Translations under genes and position numbers: made by a program
Shown: in pieces, positions 1 through 11,600 of the stretch
How the letters are laid out: each line of letters begins with the position of its first letter
Position numbering within the stretch: position 1 is the stretch's first letter
DNA from: Owenia fusiformis
Lineage: Eukaryota > Annelida > Polychaeta > Sabellida > Oweniidae
Direction: 5' to 3'
Assembly (NCBI GenBank): GCA_903813345.2
Contig: CAIIXF020000008.1
Location: 1,187,341 to 1,251,340, forward strand
Length of the DNA: 64,000 nucleotides
Notes under the pieces: generated by a model
Seen by the model: the letters and a program-made list of their open reading frames with translations, nothing else
The model's database searches: none
Told to the model about the DNA's origin: nothing

Positions 1-282
1 TGTCATTCAGTTCTTCCCCATGCATTTTCTCACGTTATCACAATGTGACATTCTGGTAGAACATTATCTATACTGCCAGTATAATATGACATAACCTTAT
101 CTTTATTGGTATGATATAACCTTGACTTTAGAGTCAATAAATTTTAGAGGCCAAAATTTTTCTCCAGGTTTTATTTTGATCAATCTGAATTCAATTTGTT
201 AGTGGGAGAACTAAAATAACATATCAGTACAAACAGTAAGGCAATCAATCTGTAGCTCCAAAATACCCCCCCCCCAAACAAG

Positions 283-431
283 GTATTAACATGCAAAATG
301 TCAGCACCTGCCATTTGTTACAGATGCCAACCACTAAACACCAACTGCCAAACACCAACCACTGAATGCCAAACACAATCCAAAAAAAGTTGGGGATTAT
401 AACAATATGTCACCACTTCTTTTGGTGATAA
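283..431 (-). mobile_element. Short GTCACCA-ended dispersed element, copy 1
   Basis: Read on the minus strand it starts with a terminal palindrome (TCACCAAAAGAAGTGGTGACA), runs through a GT-rich middle of TTGGTGTTTGG-like words, and ends with the shared tail TGTAACAAATGGCAGGTG then TTTTGCATGTTAATACCTTG. The same head and tail recur near 8.84, 27.5/29.3, 38.7, 42.4 and 43.9 kb. No coding capacity is seen, so it is a non-autonomous element. The transposon class is not known to me. Confidence 0.7.
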
Positions 432-906
432 AATAAACTCCCAACTTTCAAATTGATAAACCAGACATTAACAAATCACAAAAGCCAACCACATGAGTTT
501 ATCAGATAAAATAAAAGACAGAAATTATTCATCAGCGTGGTATGGTTAGAATAGTAAAGTTAAGTTATCTTCATGATTTTATTTATCTAATTTAATTTTG
601 GGACATCCAGAGAATTAATACAATGCCATACAAAGTCAACAAAATTAAACCAAAAATGTGCATATGTCATGTGTTTAACACTTGTCAAGGAGTCCTTATC
701 TTTTTATATCACAGTTTTGTTGTTGTGAACTTTGTACCTTGTTCAGGTATACAAGGAGAGCAAAAGTGGATTTAATCTGGTCAATGAGCCATATATTATA
801 CTTTTGTTATTATTGAATCTTGAAGGACAAATACAGCACACATAAAATATCATAGTCATATTCAATTAACCCCAGACGGTTAATGTCCTAAAGGACACTG
901 GAGACA

Positions 907-1200
907 TCACCTGAACAGGTGATGTTCCCAAATCTTTAGTATTTGGCCCCAGGCTTTTGCCACATAAGAAATCTTATGATCAGACATCAATATACATGTA
1001 TTAAAATCATTGTCAGGAAATTCATGAAAACATGGACTTTTATTTGGAAGCTTTAAAAACAAGTCATTTCTTGAATCAGAGTAAAATTGACATATCAAGA
1101 TAAAATGGTGTTCATCCTCTTTGGCATTGATATCACAAAAAGAACAAAGTCTTTCAGGGACTGGCAAACGTATATGAAACGTCCAGTTTCAATTCGCAGG
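907..1200 (-). pseudogene. LINE (non-LTR retrotransposon) C-terminal remnant
   Basis: The 86-residue frame at 907-1167 has the Cys/His pattern C-x2-C-x8-H-x4-C (CSFCDINAKEDEHHFILIC), followed by FYSDSRNDLF. This is the usual zinc-binding tail after the reverse transcriptase of many invertebrate LINEs. Just upstream, in another frame, the sequence reads LRIETGRF, a common conserved block of the same tail, so one frameshift separates the two parts. No reverse transcriptase is seen upstream. It is a dead 5'-truncated fragment lying in an XDH intron. Confidence 0.7.
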
Positions 1201-1209
1201 GGGGCTACA

Positions 1210-1945
1210 CCACACCTCAGAGAGGCTAGCGCTTTCCTATCCTGCATGCCAAAATGAGATGTGAGATAAGGCTCGGTGCATTAATCCTGCTTGAACGTTC
1301 TGTAGGTTATCAATTTGTTCCCTTGGCCTTCTGTACATCTACCATCAGATATCAATTCAATAGACGAGTCAAAGAGTGTGTCCTTGAACAAGCAGCCATG
1401 GTAATAACATGACCATGTACATGCACACAATGAATTGGCGACAAGATCTCATTGACATTTGATAATTGTATAATATGTCTACAGTTTTAGTTTCATTTTA
1501 GTTGACATGGCATGGCAATTCAATAACCTTGAAAGAACAAAAACACAGTATGGGAGAAGGGATACCAGATATTTTAAGCCCTCTGGGAATTACTGTTGGC
1601 CGTTGTAGACATGCATTACAAGTGTATGGTGATGTACAATACTGATATCACCATCACCTGCTTTTTAATATTATCCCTCGGGCCTCAGTGCATGTAAAAA
1701 CTTCTTCAGGGATCCCAAGCTCATAGGATAGCCAACTGAATGCTCAGTTTGTGATGGACATTGGCTGTCTGTAACTCAATTAATGTTTCAATTTGACCTT
1801 TAACGACCTTTATGTCCTCTTTTGTGATTTCGGAGCAGTAGATATTGAAACAGCTATGAGATTATAAAACTGAAAACAGTTTCTGGACCACCTTGTATAT
1901 GTAAAGAAAATGTGTATCACGAAATAAAGCATTGATGAATCTGAC
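1210..1945. other. XDH intron 4 sequence, no gene seen
   Basis: I looked for the next XDH exon (expected to contain the second 2Fe-2S motif, GSQCGFCTPG-like) on the minus strand and did not find it. The stretch reads as intron with no clear repeat structure. Confidence 0.5.
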
Positions 1946-4900
1946 CTGTACTGGATGGAGGCGTGTCTTTGTTGAGCCAATCCCCTCTACTGTAGTAACT
2001 GCCATTCCATGTACTGAACAAACAGGTGCTAGGCAAGCATTCACAGAAAAATGTCTTCAAGTTAAAGAAAATGTCAGTCCTATATTGAATGGAGAACACA
2101 AAAACAAATAATAAATATACCTTTTTGAAATGCCATGTTTTAAGACTTATATTAGGTAATCACGTTTACTTCAAAATCAAGCAATTACCCCATACATTGT
2201 ACCAATTAAATAACGCAGATGCGAGTAAGTAGTTACCAGTTTCACCACCAGGTGGCTTGTTCGGGTCAGATAGCGAGTATAGTGGAAAGTTCCCTTTAAC
2301 TTAAATTACATCTGTTTTAGTGGTTCAATTCTCATATAACCATTATGTATCTGATTGTTATGTAAATTAAAATACGTCCAGTAAAAGAAAATGTTATCTG
2401 TCCATATACAAGAAAAGATATTTCACTTTTTGTGATTTTGTAACATTGCGTCTATGGGGAATCAACCCGAACTAAAAGTCACATTTTCAAAAAAAATTAA
2501 ATTTTCAAAGTTGATAAACAGTTTTCGAAACCATATTTCTAGATGTACTTTTACATGAAGATTTGGAATATGACATCACTTTGGCTGATTTTTGAATATT
2601 TAATGACGTAAATCAAGATTAATTTTACTCGCATCTGGTCTATTCAAAGGATACTGAATCTGTTTTGATTGTCTGTCGTATCTTGAGATCATCACTGTGC
2701 AGGCTCCGCATCCTCCTTCTCCACATCCTAGCTTACTTCCTGTCAGCTTTACTTCAATTTTGTCAAGGAATACAACTAAATTTGCTAGTTAGCTACATGT
2801 ATATATTCATCCATGCATAAATTAATATTTAATGATAGAGAACCCTCACTTCCTCGTCATCGTCATCTTTTCCTTCATATTTTCATTTTTCTTATCATAA
2901 ACTTGCTTTATACACCTTTTTTTCAAATTAAGGTTTTGCTTTATGTGTATTTTCTTTATTTTGTAAATTGTACAATTAATTTATGCAATAAATACTGGGA
3001 AAGGAAAAAACGAAAAAACTTAGGAAGTTCTATGATCATTAACTTCAATGATTGAATTGAACTTCAATGATCATTATTCTAAGTGCTTCAAATGTACAGA
3101 CATTATTCCTAATTAATAAGTTGCATTTTAATCTCAATGACTTTCTTTGAGAGAGCTGAATGCTTGTTTATGGCTGTTGAATATATGACTGACTATAAAG
3201 AGGTCCAAATTAAAGGTGCTACAAATAGTGCAGGGGGCCATTCAATGTTCATCGACAAGTGTCAAAATATATTTAGGTTTGGATATTTCATCAAGAATAA
3301 CATATATTTTCATTATCTACAAAGAAACCCTCTGGATGAACATTATTTCAGCTGATATTCCTCTTGAAACATGGTGGATCTTAAAAATCTATAAGTGGGA
3401 CTCCCTTTATAGAAGCTTTGAATTGAATTTACACTTCTTAATGCTGAAATTGATAGTTTATACATACATTTGATGAAAATAGGTATGTCAAAGAAGGTAT
3501 TAAGCCAAATATTGACCTGATAGCTCAGAAAAAATAAAAAAATTTGAATTTTCTCTCTACAGTCCTTATTGCCCCTTTAAGGATACACTTATTTCTGATG
3601 TAGCTCAGTAGTGTTTCTTCAGGCTCAGGGTTATCATCTGTAATCTAGAAATAAGAAAACATAATATTGGAGAGATATGTGACAGTGTGATTGTTCCATA
3701 CACATAAGGAGGATAGGATTCTCATGTTGAAGATATTGATAAATTGGGAGATGTATTGATAAAGGAGACATGTACTGAATACTGATAAAGGGGAGATGTA
3801 CTAATAAATGGGAGCTGTATTGATAAAGGAGTGTACTGAATACTGATAAAGGGGAGATGTACTAATTAATAAAAGAGATAGGTACTGATAAATGGGAGCT
3901 TAATAAAAAAGGAGACATGTACTGATAAAGGGGAGCTGTACTAATAAAAGAGAGATGTACTAATAAATGGGAGCTGAAAAGGGATATGAACTTATCCACA
4001 TATGTACACATAGGGAAGATGTACTAATGAAAGTGAGATATATTGATAAGACAGAGATGTACTTCTAAATGGGAAATGCACTTATAAGAGGACTTGCACA
4101 GGGGAGGTGTACTTAAAAAGAGGAGCTGAGATGTATTGACAAAACAGAGATGTACTGATAAAGGAATTAGGGCTGTAGAAGGGATGTATTTAAAGGGAAG
4201 ATGTACCAATAAAAGAGAGATGTATTGATAAGACGGAGATGTACTTCTAAATGGGAAATGTACTTATAAGAGGACTTGCACAGGGGAGGTGTACTTAAAA
4301 AGAGGAGCTGAGATGTATTGATAAAACAGAGATGTACTGATAAAGGAATTAGGGCTGTAGAAGGGATGTATTTAACGGGAAGATGTACCAATAAAAGAGA
4401 GATGTATTGATAAGACGGAGATGTACTGATAAAGGAATTAGGGCTGTAGGAGGGATGTATTTAACGGGAAGATGTACTAATAAAAGAGAGATGTATTGAT
4501 AAGACGGAGTTGTAATTCTATATGGAAAATGTACTTAAAAGAGGACTTGTACTAACAATAGGGAGGTGTACTTTTAAGGTGAGATGTATTGATAAAAGAG
4601 AGATGCACAGATGATTGGGAGCAAGGGAGGTGTATTAATAAAGGGGTATGTACTTATAAAGGGAAGATGTATTGATAAAGGAAAGATGTATTGATAAATT
4701 TAAGATGTACTAATAAATGAGAGATGTACTCAAAAAGGACAAGTACAAATAAAGGGGAGATGTATTGATAAACAGGAGATGGACTTCTAAAGGAGATATG
4801 TATTAATAAAGAGGAGATGTTCTGATAAAGAGAATGTGTACTAAAGAAGAGGAAATGTAGTAATAAAGGGGAGATACATTAATAAAGGGGAGAAGTTTAC

Positions 4901-5390
4901 ATAGGGAAGATGTACTAATAAAGGGGAAATGTACTCTAAAGGAGAGATGTACTAAAGCCACTAAATAGAAATTTACTATAGACATAGACATACCCACTAA
5001 TAAAGGCGAGAGATATAAAGGAAGAATGTACTAATAAATGGGAGACGTACTTATAAATGAGAGATATATTGATAAAGGAGAGATGTACTAATGTAATAGA
5101 TCTAAAGGGGATAATTTATGTACTTACATCATCTCCAATTTTTTTTAAAGTTAAGAGGAATATACTGACAGGGGAGAATATCAATTATGAATATGAAGCA
5201 AATACTGGTTCAACAATCGTTCCAAATTATACCTCTAGATTTGACTACACTGCCAAATGCATAATATAAGAATTCAACATTTTTGTAAGGGCAAATTAAA
5301 AATAAATTAAAATTGTATACTTCTTTTACTTACCTTTTTCCCATTGACGAAGAACACCAAAGTGTTTCCAGACTGCTCAAGTCCCGCCAT
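1946..5390 (-). CDS. XDH: Xanthine dehydrogenase, 5' part (exons 1-4)
   Basis: Molybdo-flavoenzyme that oxidises hypoxanthine to xanthine and then to uric acid in purine breakdown, in the cytosol. Coding exons: 5334-5390, 3587-3644, 2655-2751, 1946-2054. They join in phase to 107 residues. The start [19 protein letters not shown] is the usual short N-terminus before the ferredoxin-like domain. The plant-type 2Fe-2S ligands are all present: Cys48, Cys53 and Cys56 in [12 protein letters not shown], and Cys78 in NACLAP. The run [13 protein letters not shown] followed by [17 protein letters not shown] fits XDH better than aldehyde oxidase, whose equivalent has TACLIP. The exon 4 donor is CAG|GTCAGA, phase 0. 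The second 2Fe-2S, FAD and Mo domains must lie beyond the left edge. Intron 1 is U2-type (GTAAGT); introns 2 and 3 look U12-type. The start codon is 243 bases from the EAPP start on the other strand. Confidence 0.93.
2055..2654 (-). other. XDH intron 3, probable U12-type intron
   Basis: The donor reads CA|GTATCCTTTG, an exact match to the U12 5' splice consensus GTATCCTT, and no U2-like GT is available that keeps frame. The acceptor region has TTCTTTAAC (2061-2069), one mismatch from the U12 branch consensus TTCCTTRAY, then CTTGAAG|ACAT. The branch A is 7 bases from the intron end, which is short for this class, so the call is less sure than for intron 2. Splicing here gives Gln71 and continues [10 protein letters not shown] as in other XDH proteins. 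Confidence 0.65.
2216..2637. mobile_element. Inverted-repeat element (MITE-like) in XDH intron 3
   Basis: A perfect 13-base inverted repeat, CAGATGCGAGTAA at 2216-2228 and its complement at 2625-2637, bounds a 422-base AT-rich segment with no open frame of note. Its right end stops 17 bases from the exon 3 donor. No clear target duplication was seen, so the ends may extend slightly. Confidence 0.5.
2752..3586 (-). other. XDH intron 2, U12-type intron
   Basis: The donor is AAGT|GTATCCTTAA and the acceptor side carries TTCCTTGAC at 2762-2770, a perfect match to the U12 branch consensus TTCCTTRAY. Its branch A (2763) lies 11 bases before the intron end TGAAG|TAAAG, the normal spacing. Splicing restores Leu39 and the expected [17 protein letters not shown]. 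The donor TTAA is also the edge of an inserted element (3210-3580). Confidence 0.85.
3210..3580. mobile_element. TTAA-flanked MITE, copy A
   Basis: A 371-base element bounded by TTAA on both sides, with similar ends: TTAAAGGTGCTACAAATAG on the left and, on the other strand, TTAAAGGGGCAATAAGG. A second copy of exactly the same length lies inverted at 30262-30632. It has no coding frame. TTAA targets suggest mobilisation by a piggyBac-like transposase (inference). The right-hand TTAA (3577-3580) overlaps the U12 donor of XDH intron 2. Confidence 0.7.
3730..5105. repeat. Minisatellite in XDH intron 1
   Basis: Dozens of degenerate units of about 18-22 bases built on GAGATGTACTGATAAAGGG, with variants such as GAGATGTATTGATAAA. 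A higher-order repeat of 182 bases is visible: the block starting GAGATGTACTTCTAAATGGG at 4054 recurs at 4236 with few changes. Open frames called here on the minus strand are the repeat read through and are not genes. Confidence 0.85.
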
Positions 5391-5633
5391 ATGCTCGATA
5401 AAATATTCATGAAACGGTTAAGAACGATAAAAGTACCTTAAAGAAGAGTTTGACTGAATAATAGCAGACCACTAAAAACTTTATGACTTTTAAACTGTTT
5501 CAACGTCCTTGACCTCAGGGGTTAAAGCAACATCCGGGCAATTTCAAAATGTCAGCTTCCATGAAAATTTAGAACATTTTATAAAATTTCTTGTTAAACG
5601 TTTTGCACGTGTTTCAAATCGTATTACTGCACA
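5391..5633. promoter_or_regulatory. Putative bidirectional promoter between XDH and EAPP
   Basis: The two start codons face away from each other and are 243 bases apart. Both 5' untranslated regions and any core promoters must lie here unless there are untranslated upstream exons. No TATA box or strong CpG island is obvious; E-box-like CACGTG sits at 5606-5611. Assignment rests on geometry only. Confidence 0.5.
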
Positions 5634-8600
5634 ATGTTTGCCTCCAGCGATAGAGATTATCATATTGAATACGACAGCCCCATAGAAGCATCTGATAGGT
5701 AAGTATAGATCGAAAACAAGTCTAGAACTCATATTTTTTTCTGAGATCGAATCGGATTTTATCAAGATTTCAAATTATTTTAGATACAAGACTTTGGTAT
5801 GCTTTGGATTGTATGGATTCAGCAATTTGTGTAACATTATGAAAAAGACATTCTGTCACATACAGTGGGGATCATAAAGAATTGCAAAAACTATGAAAAT
5901 TACATGCTGTCGCACATGTAATAAATTCTTACCTCAGTGTATTCAGTGCTCTATTTTCTCCGTCTTAGTAAGTCCAAATATAGTGGAATTTGTGTCCCTA
6001 ATGACAAATAAGAACTTCAAAAGTTGAATTGGATATTCACATGTTATGCCGACTCTTCAAATGTTGAGGTGATTTTGTCGCCCGATTGCGCCGGCATGGA
6101 GGATTGGCTCCCAGAATGCAACATGACACGTGCCAGCTTACAAAATGCTGTTCCGCCATTTTGAATCCTGTCATGAGTAAATACTTAACTGATGTTGCAT
6201 TCTGGGAGTCAACCGTCCTTGGATAACAAACATGGCGATCCATGAAAACATTCATTCGATTTGGTAGGGATTTATCCATTATTTGCAGGTAAGAAGCTTT
6301 GGATTAATTTATTGTGCTACTTTAGTGAACGGGAATTATTTTTCTACCGCTTGGGAGAGTTTGAGACACGAAACTTGGAAATAAGCTCATTGTGACAACT
6401 TGTGAACGTTGAGTTTTATTTTTGTCCCCCATTGTATGTCATAAATTCTTACCTCAGTGTATTCAGGTGAAATTGAATGCTCTATTTTCTCCGTCCCGAA
6501 ATGTACAAATATAGTTGAATTTGTGTCCATAATCATAGTTGGAACTTATAAATTTGAAGTGATATTCACATGTAATGCCGACACTTCAAATGTTGAGGTG
6601 ATTTTGGAGCCCAATTACACCGCAAGGAGGATTGGCTCCCAGAAAGCAACATGACACATGCCAGCTTTCACCGGTCACAAGTAAATAAGGTTAACTTATG
6701 TTGCATTCTGGGAGTCAATCCTCCTTGGATCACGAACATGGCGATTCATGAAAACATTAGTTTGATTTGGTAGGAATTTATCCATCATTTGCAGGTATGA
6801 AGCTTTGGATTCATTTATTGTTCTACTTAGAGTGAACAGGAATTATTTTTCTACCACTTGGGAGAGTTTGAGACATGAAACTTAGAATTTAGGTCATTGT
6901 TACAACTTTTGATGGTTGTGGTTTATTAATGTCTCCCACTGTATATGTAGTTGGCAATATGGTTGTCATGCAGTTGAGTTCCTGTACTCCCATAAATGTT
7001 AGGGTTGATTTGCGTTGACGTACGTCAGGTTCACATTTTAGGTTGGTAAGTCCCTGTGGAGCCCTGTGGGTGTGATGTCAATCATGGGCTTTCATGAAAC
7101 TGCATGTGCCAATTAACCTAAAAAATAAGCAATCAAGACCAAAGTGAAATACTATGTGGAAAAATACATTCATATTTTACACGCAAAACATTTGTATATT
7201 TCAGATAAATAAATTTTATGTGCAATAAACCTGTAGCCACTTGTAAGTTTGGTAGTTTGAGCCATGTTAATTTTTTGAAACATTGGCATCGAAGCATCAA
7301 AATATAAAGCCTTACATACACCATTGCGGCATGGTAGGACCTTTATAGACTTATGGTTTCCAAGGAGCATCATTAATTGGACTTTTAATCATGTGATTTG
7401 TCAGGTGACTTGGGATCAAAATGGCCGCGACTAAACCTTTTTAATTAAATTATATCCTTTCTTTATTTCTAGGTTATATTGCAACTGTTGCTATAATTGT
7501 TTTCAGTTCGGATGATGAGATCCACATGTTCCTTCATGGCACACCCGAGCAAAAGCGACGAATCAGACGCCGAAGTTTGGGACAACCATCATCTAGTGAT
7601 GAGGATGACTTTGAGAAGCAAATGGATCAAGAGTTGACGGCAACTGTGTTAGGATTGGAGAAAAGGCGCAGAGAAATTAAAGAAGGTAATTCACATGATA
7701 TGCATATATCGATGAAAAGGCTGTAAAAAAATGTTTAACAATCAAGGCCAATCCTCCATTTACTTCATTGGAATGTCAGACGCACTTGCAATATTTGATA
7801 ATATGGCATGTAAAACAGAAAAAATGCTCGGAGGAGGATTGTATGATTATTGCAAGAAAACTCTATGATGTGTAAAAAACTTTCTCTTCATAATTCTGTT
7901 TTTTGAAGCTGTTTCCATGCTGTATGTTTTACTACTACTTCTAAAAATTAAGCCCAATGTCCTGTCTAAGGACATCATATCATCATTGGGAATATATACA
8001 AAATCCTCATTATCTCAGAAGAACTCATGTTGATCGAGTCTCAACAAGTACATTCACAAACAAAAAATCACACAAAGATACATTGTTTTACACAGCATCT
8101 GACAGTGAAGCTGAGGCTCCTGGGACAAGTAATGGAGCAGTGGGAGGACCTGCAAAAGATGGAACAGCAAAAACTGTTGCAGAAGAGTTTTACGATGATA
8201 TTTACTTTGACTCTGATGATGAAACTGAAGGTCTGTATCCAGGGAAACATTCAAATAATTATCTCTTAAATGTAGTCAATTTTAATTGGTGCACAGGGCT
8301 TTGAATCATATGTTTTGTGAATAATTGTGTGGGTGTTTCATTAAAGCATAAATAAAACTGTCTTATGTGCAGAGTTGATTCCAAAGAATTACTCAAACAG
8401 TATTAACTGTATAAATATCATTTAATATTTAAAATACAGGATCTAAAAAGAAACAGCCGAAGATGACCAACGATGATCTCCTCTATGACCCTGATCAGGA
8501 TGATGCAAACCAGAGATGGGTAGATGCTCATAGATCTCATGGAGCACCAGTAGGGCCATCTGGTGACAAGAAAAAGACTCGTGCAGCTCCCTCTAGTGAT

Positions 8601-11600
8601 GCAGTGTTGGACTGCCCTGCATGTTTAACAACATTATGTATAGACTGTCAGAGGTAAATGTGCCACAGTTGGATACAACACAATTTCGAAAAAATATTTA
8701 AAATATTATTTTGTCATGGCCCCATGAATTTATTACACACAAAATTGTAGACTTTTATGGAATTTTGATCAACCAATAATTAATGGTTTTAAAATAGTGC
8801 TATAAAATATTGATTTTCATGTCTCTCAACATCTTGTTATAGTCTCCAACTTTTTTGTGGATGGGATTCAGCGATCAGCATTGGGCATCTGTAACAAATG
8901 GCAGGTGGTGACATTGTGCATGTTAATGCTTGTATTTCGTTCCAGTATCAACTCGATTCTAGACATTTTGGTTTGGCCTAATTATATTAAACTAAACATA
9001 GATTTTTATCTTAATACTGTGTATGAGATACAGAGATGTATTTTATTATCCCACTGAACAAAGTTCGTAGGGATGCTAGTCAATCCATTATTTCAATATG
9101 GCTACTCAGTTCAAAATGGCTGCCATTTTTCATAAAAACTTTAATCTTTGATAACTTAAATATCAATTAACAGATAAGGTTCACCTTTATTATGCTAATG
9201 TCTAGAAACATAAGAGCTCTGCTCAAGAAGAAATTTTCGAGATGTGAAATGTGGAACAACGTGATTTTTGATAACTTAAATGATAAACAATTTGTGTCTG
9301 TAATTGGATCAAAATAGGCTAATTTTATGGCCAAAAGAACTCGGTTCAGGGAACAGTTTAAATCTCTACTGTAGCATGATGATAAATAAATATTTAAGGA
9401 ATTGTGAATCATCAATGTCTCTAATTTATTTTCTTCAACTTTTGTAGTCATTACAATTTTAATGAAGGAATACAAGCCAATGTTTTATAATTATGGTAAT
9501 AATTTTATGTTATGTAGGACAGCTGATTTTTGTTGTAATTGTTAAAATACCAAAATTCCATATTTAGGAGTCTATGCTAACAGTTGAATTAAATCTGATA
9601 ATCTATCTAATAATAGAAGCTGGCAATGAATGGGCAGAATAAATCATAGAAACAAAAGTCTTTATTATAATTCTAATAAAATAAACAACTTCTCAACTCC
9701 ATATACTTACAGCCTGTATTTGGGGGTCATGAAAGTGTTCCCCTATGCCTTCCCAATATAGTTTGTCTCATTGTGTCATCACAATGTGGAGGATAATCTT
9801 ATTTTGGACAAACTTTCATGTCAATTTTTTTGAAGGAATAATGATAATTGTTAGGTGTGGCAATTTTGTTTGGCCAGAAGAACCATGTCACACACTCTGC
9901 AAGAGCAGGGCAATTAGCATTAGTACTATAAAAACCAAACAGATTTGAATATTGGCACGCATTATACCACCAAGCCCCTTTGCGAAAAACAGCACAATTG
10001 ATGCTGTATTCATCATGATCACGGTCCTTTGTGGTAAATTGCATACCATTGTGGTAAGTAAGTGAGTCCCCTGCAGTTCCAGTATAACCTCCAATTGTCA
10101 ATCTATAGTTATCACGTTCATCACTAATATCAAATATGGAGTATTCAGCATGACGTGTTTCACTCTGTGGGGGCCACATGGTAAGATCAACTCTGAGACT
10201 GTAGTTGCCTTGATTTAATAGACCATGAAGGTTGTTCAGGCCAATGAAATATTCTCCTTCTGGGTTCCCGAATCCTGACTGATACTCGACCCAGCCTCTG
10301 TAGAAATCAACACTCCCATCAAATCGCCTTGCTATGTAGACACACCCACCACTACAGTACACTTTGAATGCATTTTGTTCCTGGGGTTGGATAGTTTTGA
10401 CACCAGTAAAATGTTTACTTTCAGTACAGTCATGAGCCAAAGCAACTGAAAAGCACAATATAGTGCTGAATCTGCAGACATATTCTATATTGATACATGT
10501 ATTGCAAAATGTGACATGTGTATTTTTTGTTAGATGATCCCAGAATGCACAATTTTCAGTTTTTGTACACTGAACAAAATTTCACAAATTTACCTGAACT
10601 TGTCGTTGTGATGTTGTTAAATGGTTGTGGACTTGTGCCCTGGTTAGTGTTGTCTGTGACAGCATCTGAAAACAGGTATTTTTAGTTTATGGAATCATTA
10701 GTGTAACTGTCTTATTAGGTGTACTTTTTGTCATTTCTAAATTAATTTGAAGTTATTTGCTCAATTTTGTCCTCCTCTTAAAATCCCCGTCTAAAGTTTG
10801 AAAATATTTTTTTATCATTCATTTACTATTCGTCAGGACTTATAAAATGATTTTAGAGATTTTTGAACAAAAAAAAATTTTTGAAAAAAAAGTTTGTGAG
10901 CATTTCATTTCTCAAATTTTCAAATTTCCCGCCATTTTTCAAAAAAATTTGAAATTTCTTAATCATCAAATATTTCTTAATGCATTTCAAAAAAGATTAT
11001 CTTTTTAACACCAATGCAAAGATTGAACAAAGGACACACTATTTCAATAATAAAATGCCATATTTAATGGGCCACTTCAATGTTTTAGCATATCAAAAAT
11101 ATTTTGAAACATTAGTGATGTCACTACTAAGGTATCAAAAACTTGAAATTTTTTTTTCGATGTCAATCTTTTCTAAATATGCTAGACTTTCATACAAAAC
11201 CAATGTTGATTGTCTAACCAGGTTAAAAGGAAGAATGAATTATGTTTTAGATATCATTGTACCATTGGTTTCTATGAGAACTAAAATTTTGAAATGCATT
11301 TTTCTCAGAACCATTTTCATGCACTGATAAGTTCATTTCTCGCTTGTTTATCAACCAATTTTCTTAATTTTTTCGGCAAAAAACATGGGAGGATGAATGC
11401 TATGCATTGGTATGAATCGTGGCTAATTAGAAGATATGAGGGACCTCTAAAAGTTGGTTTTAAATAAATTCACAAATTTTGGAACAAAAAGTCTATCAAA
11501 AACCACTTTTTGAAATTTAAAAAAAAGTTTCACATATCACACTTTGATAACATTGGGTAAGACTACAATATAAGCCAAAGTGGTTTAAACTTTACATGGG

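Noticed and set aside
1-1945. Exon 5 of XDH with the second 2Fe-2S motif
   Set aside because: Searched on the minus strand for a GFCTPG-coding run and found none; it must lie beyond the window.
3730-5105. CRISPR-like array
   Set aside because: Units are contiguous and degenerate with no unique spacers, in a eukaryotic intron; it is a minisatellite.
8027-8269. Second frame through EAPP exon 3 (and two minus-strand frames)
   Set aside because: Shadows of the EAPP frame, which alone matches EDDIYFDSD-type EAPP sequence.
10980-11327. 115-residue plus-strand frame
   Set aside because: Lies in an intron of the fibrinogen-related gene, AT-rich, unrelated to known domains.
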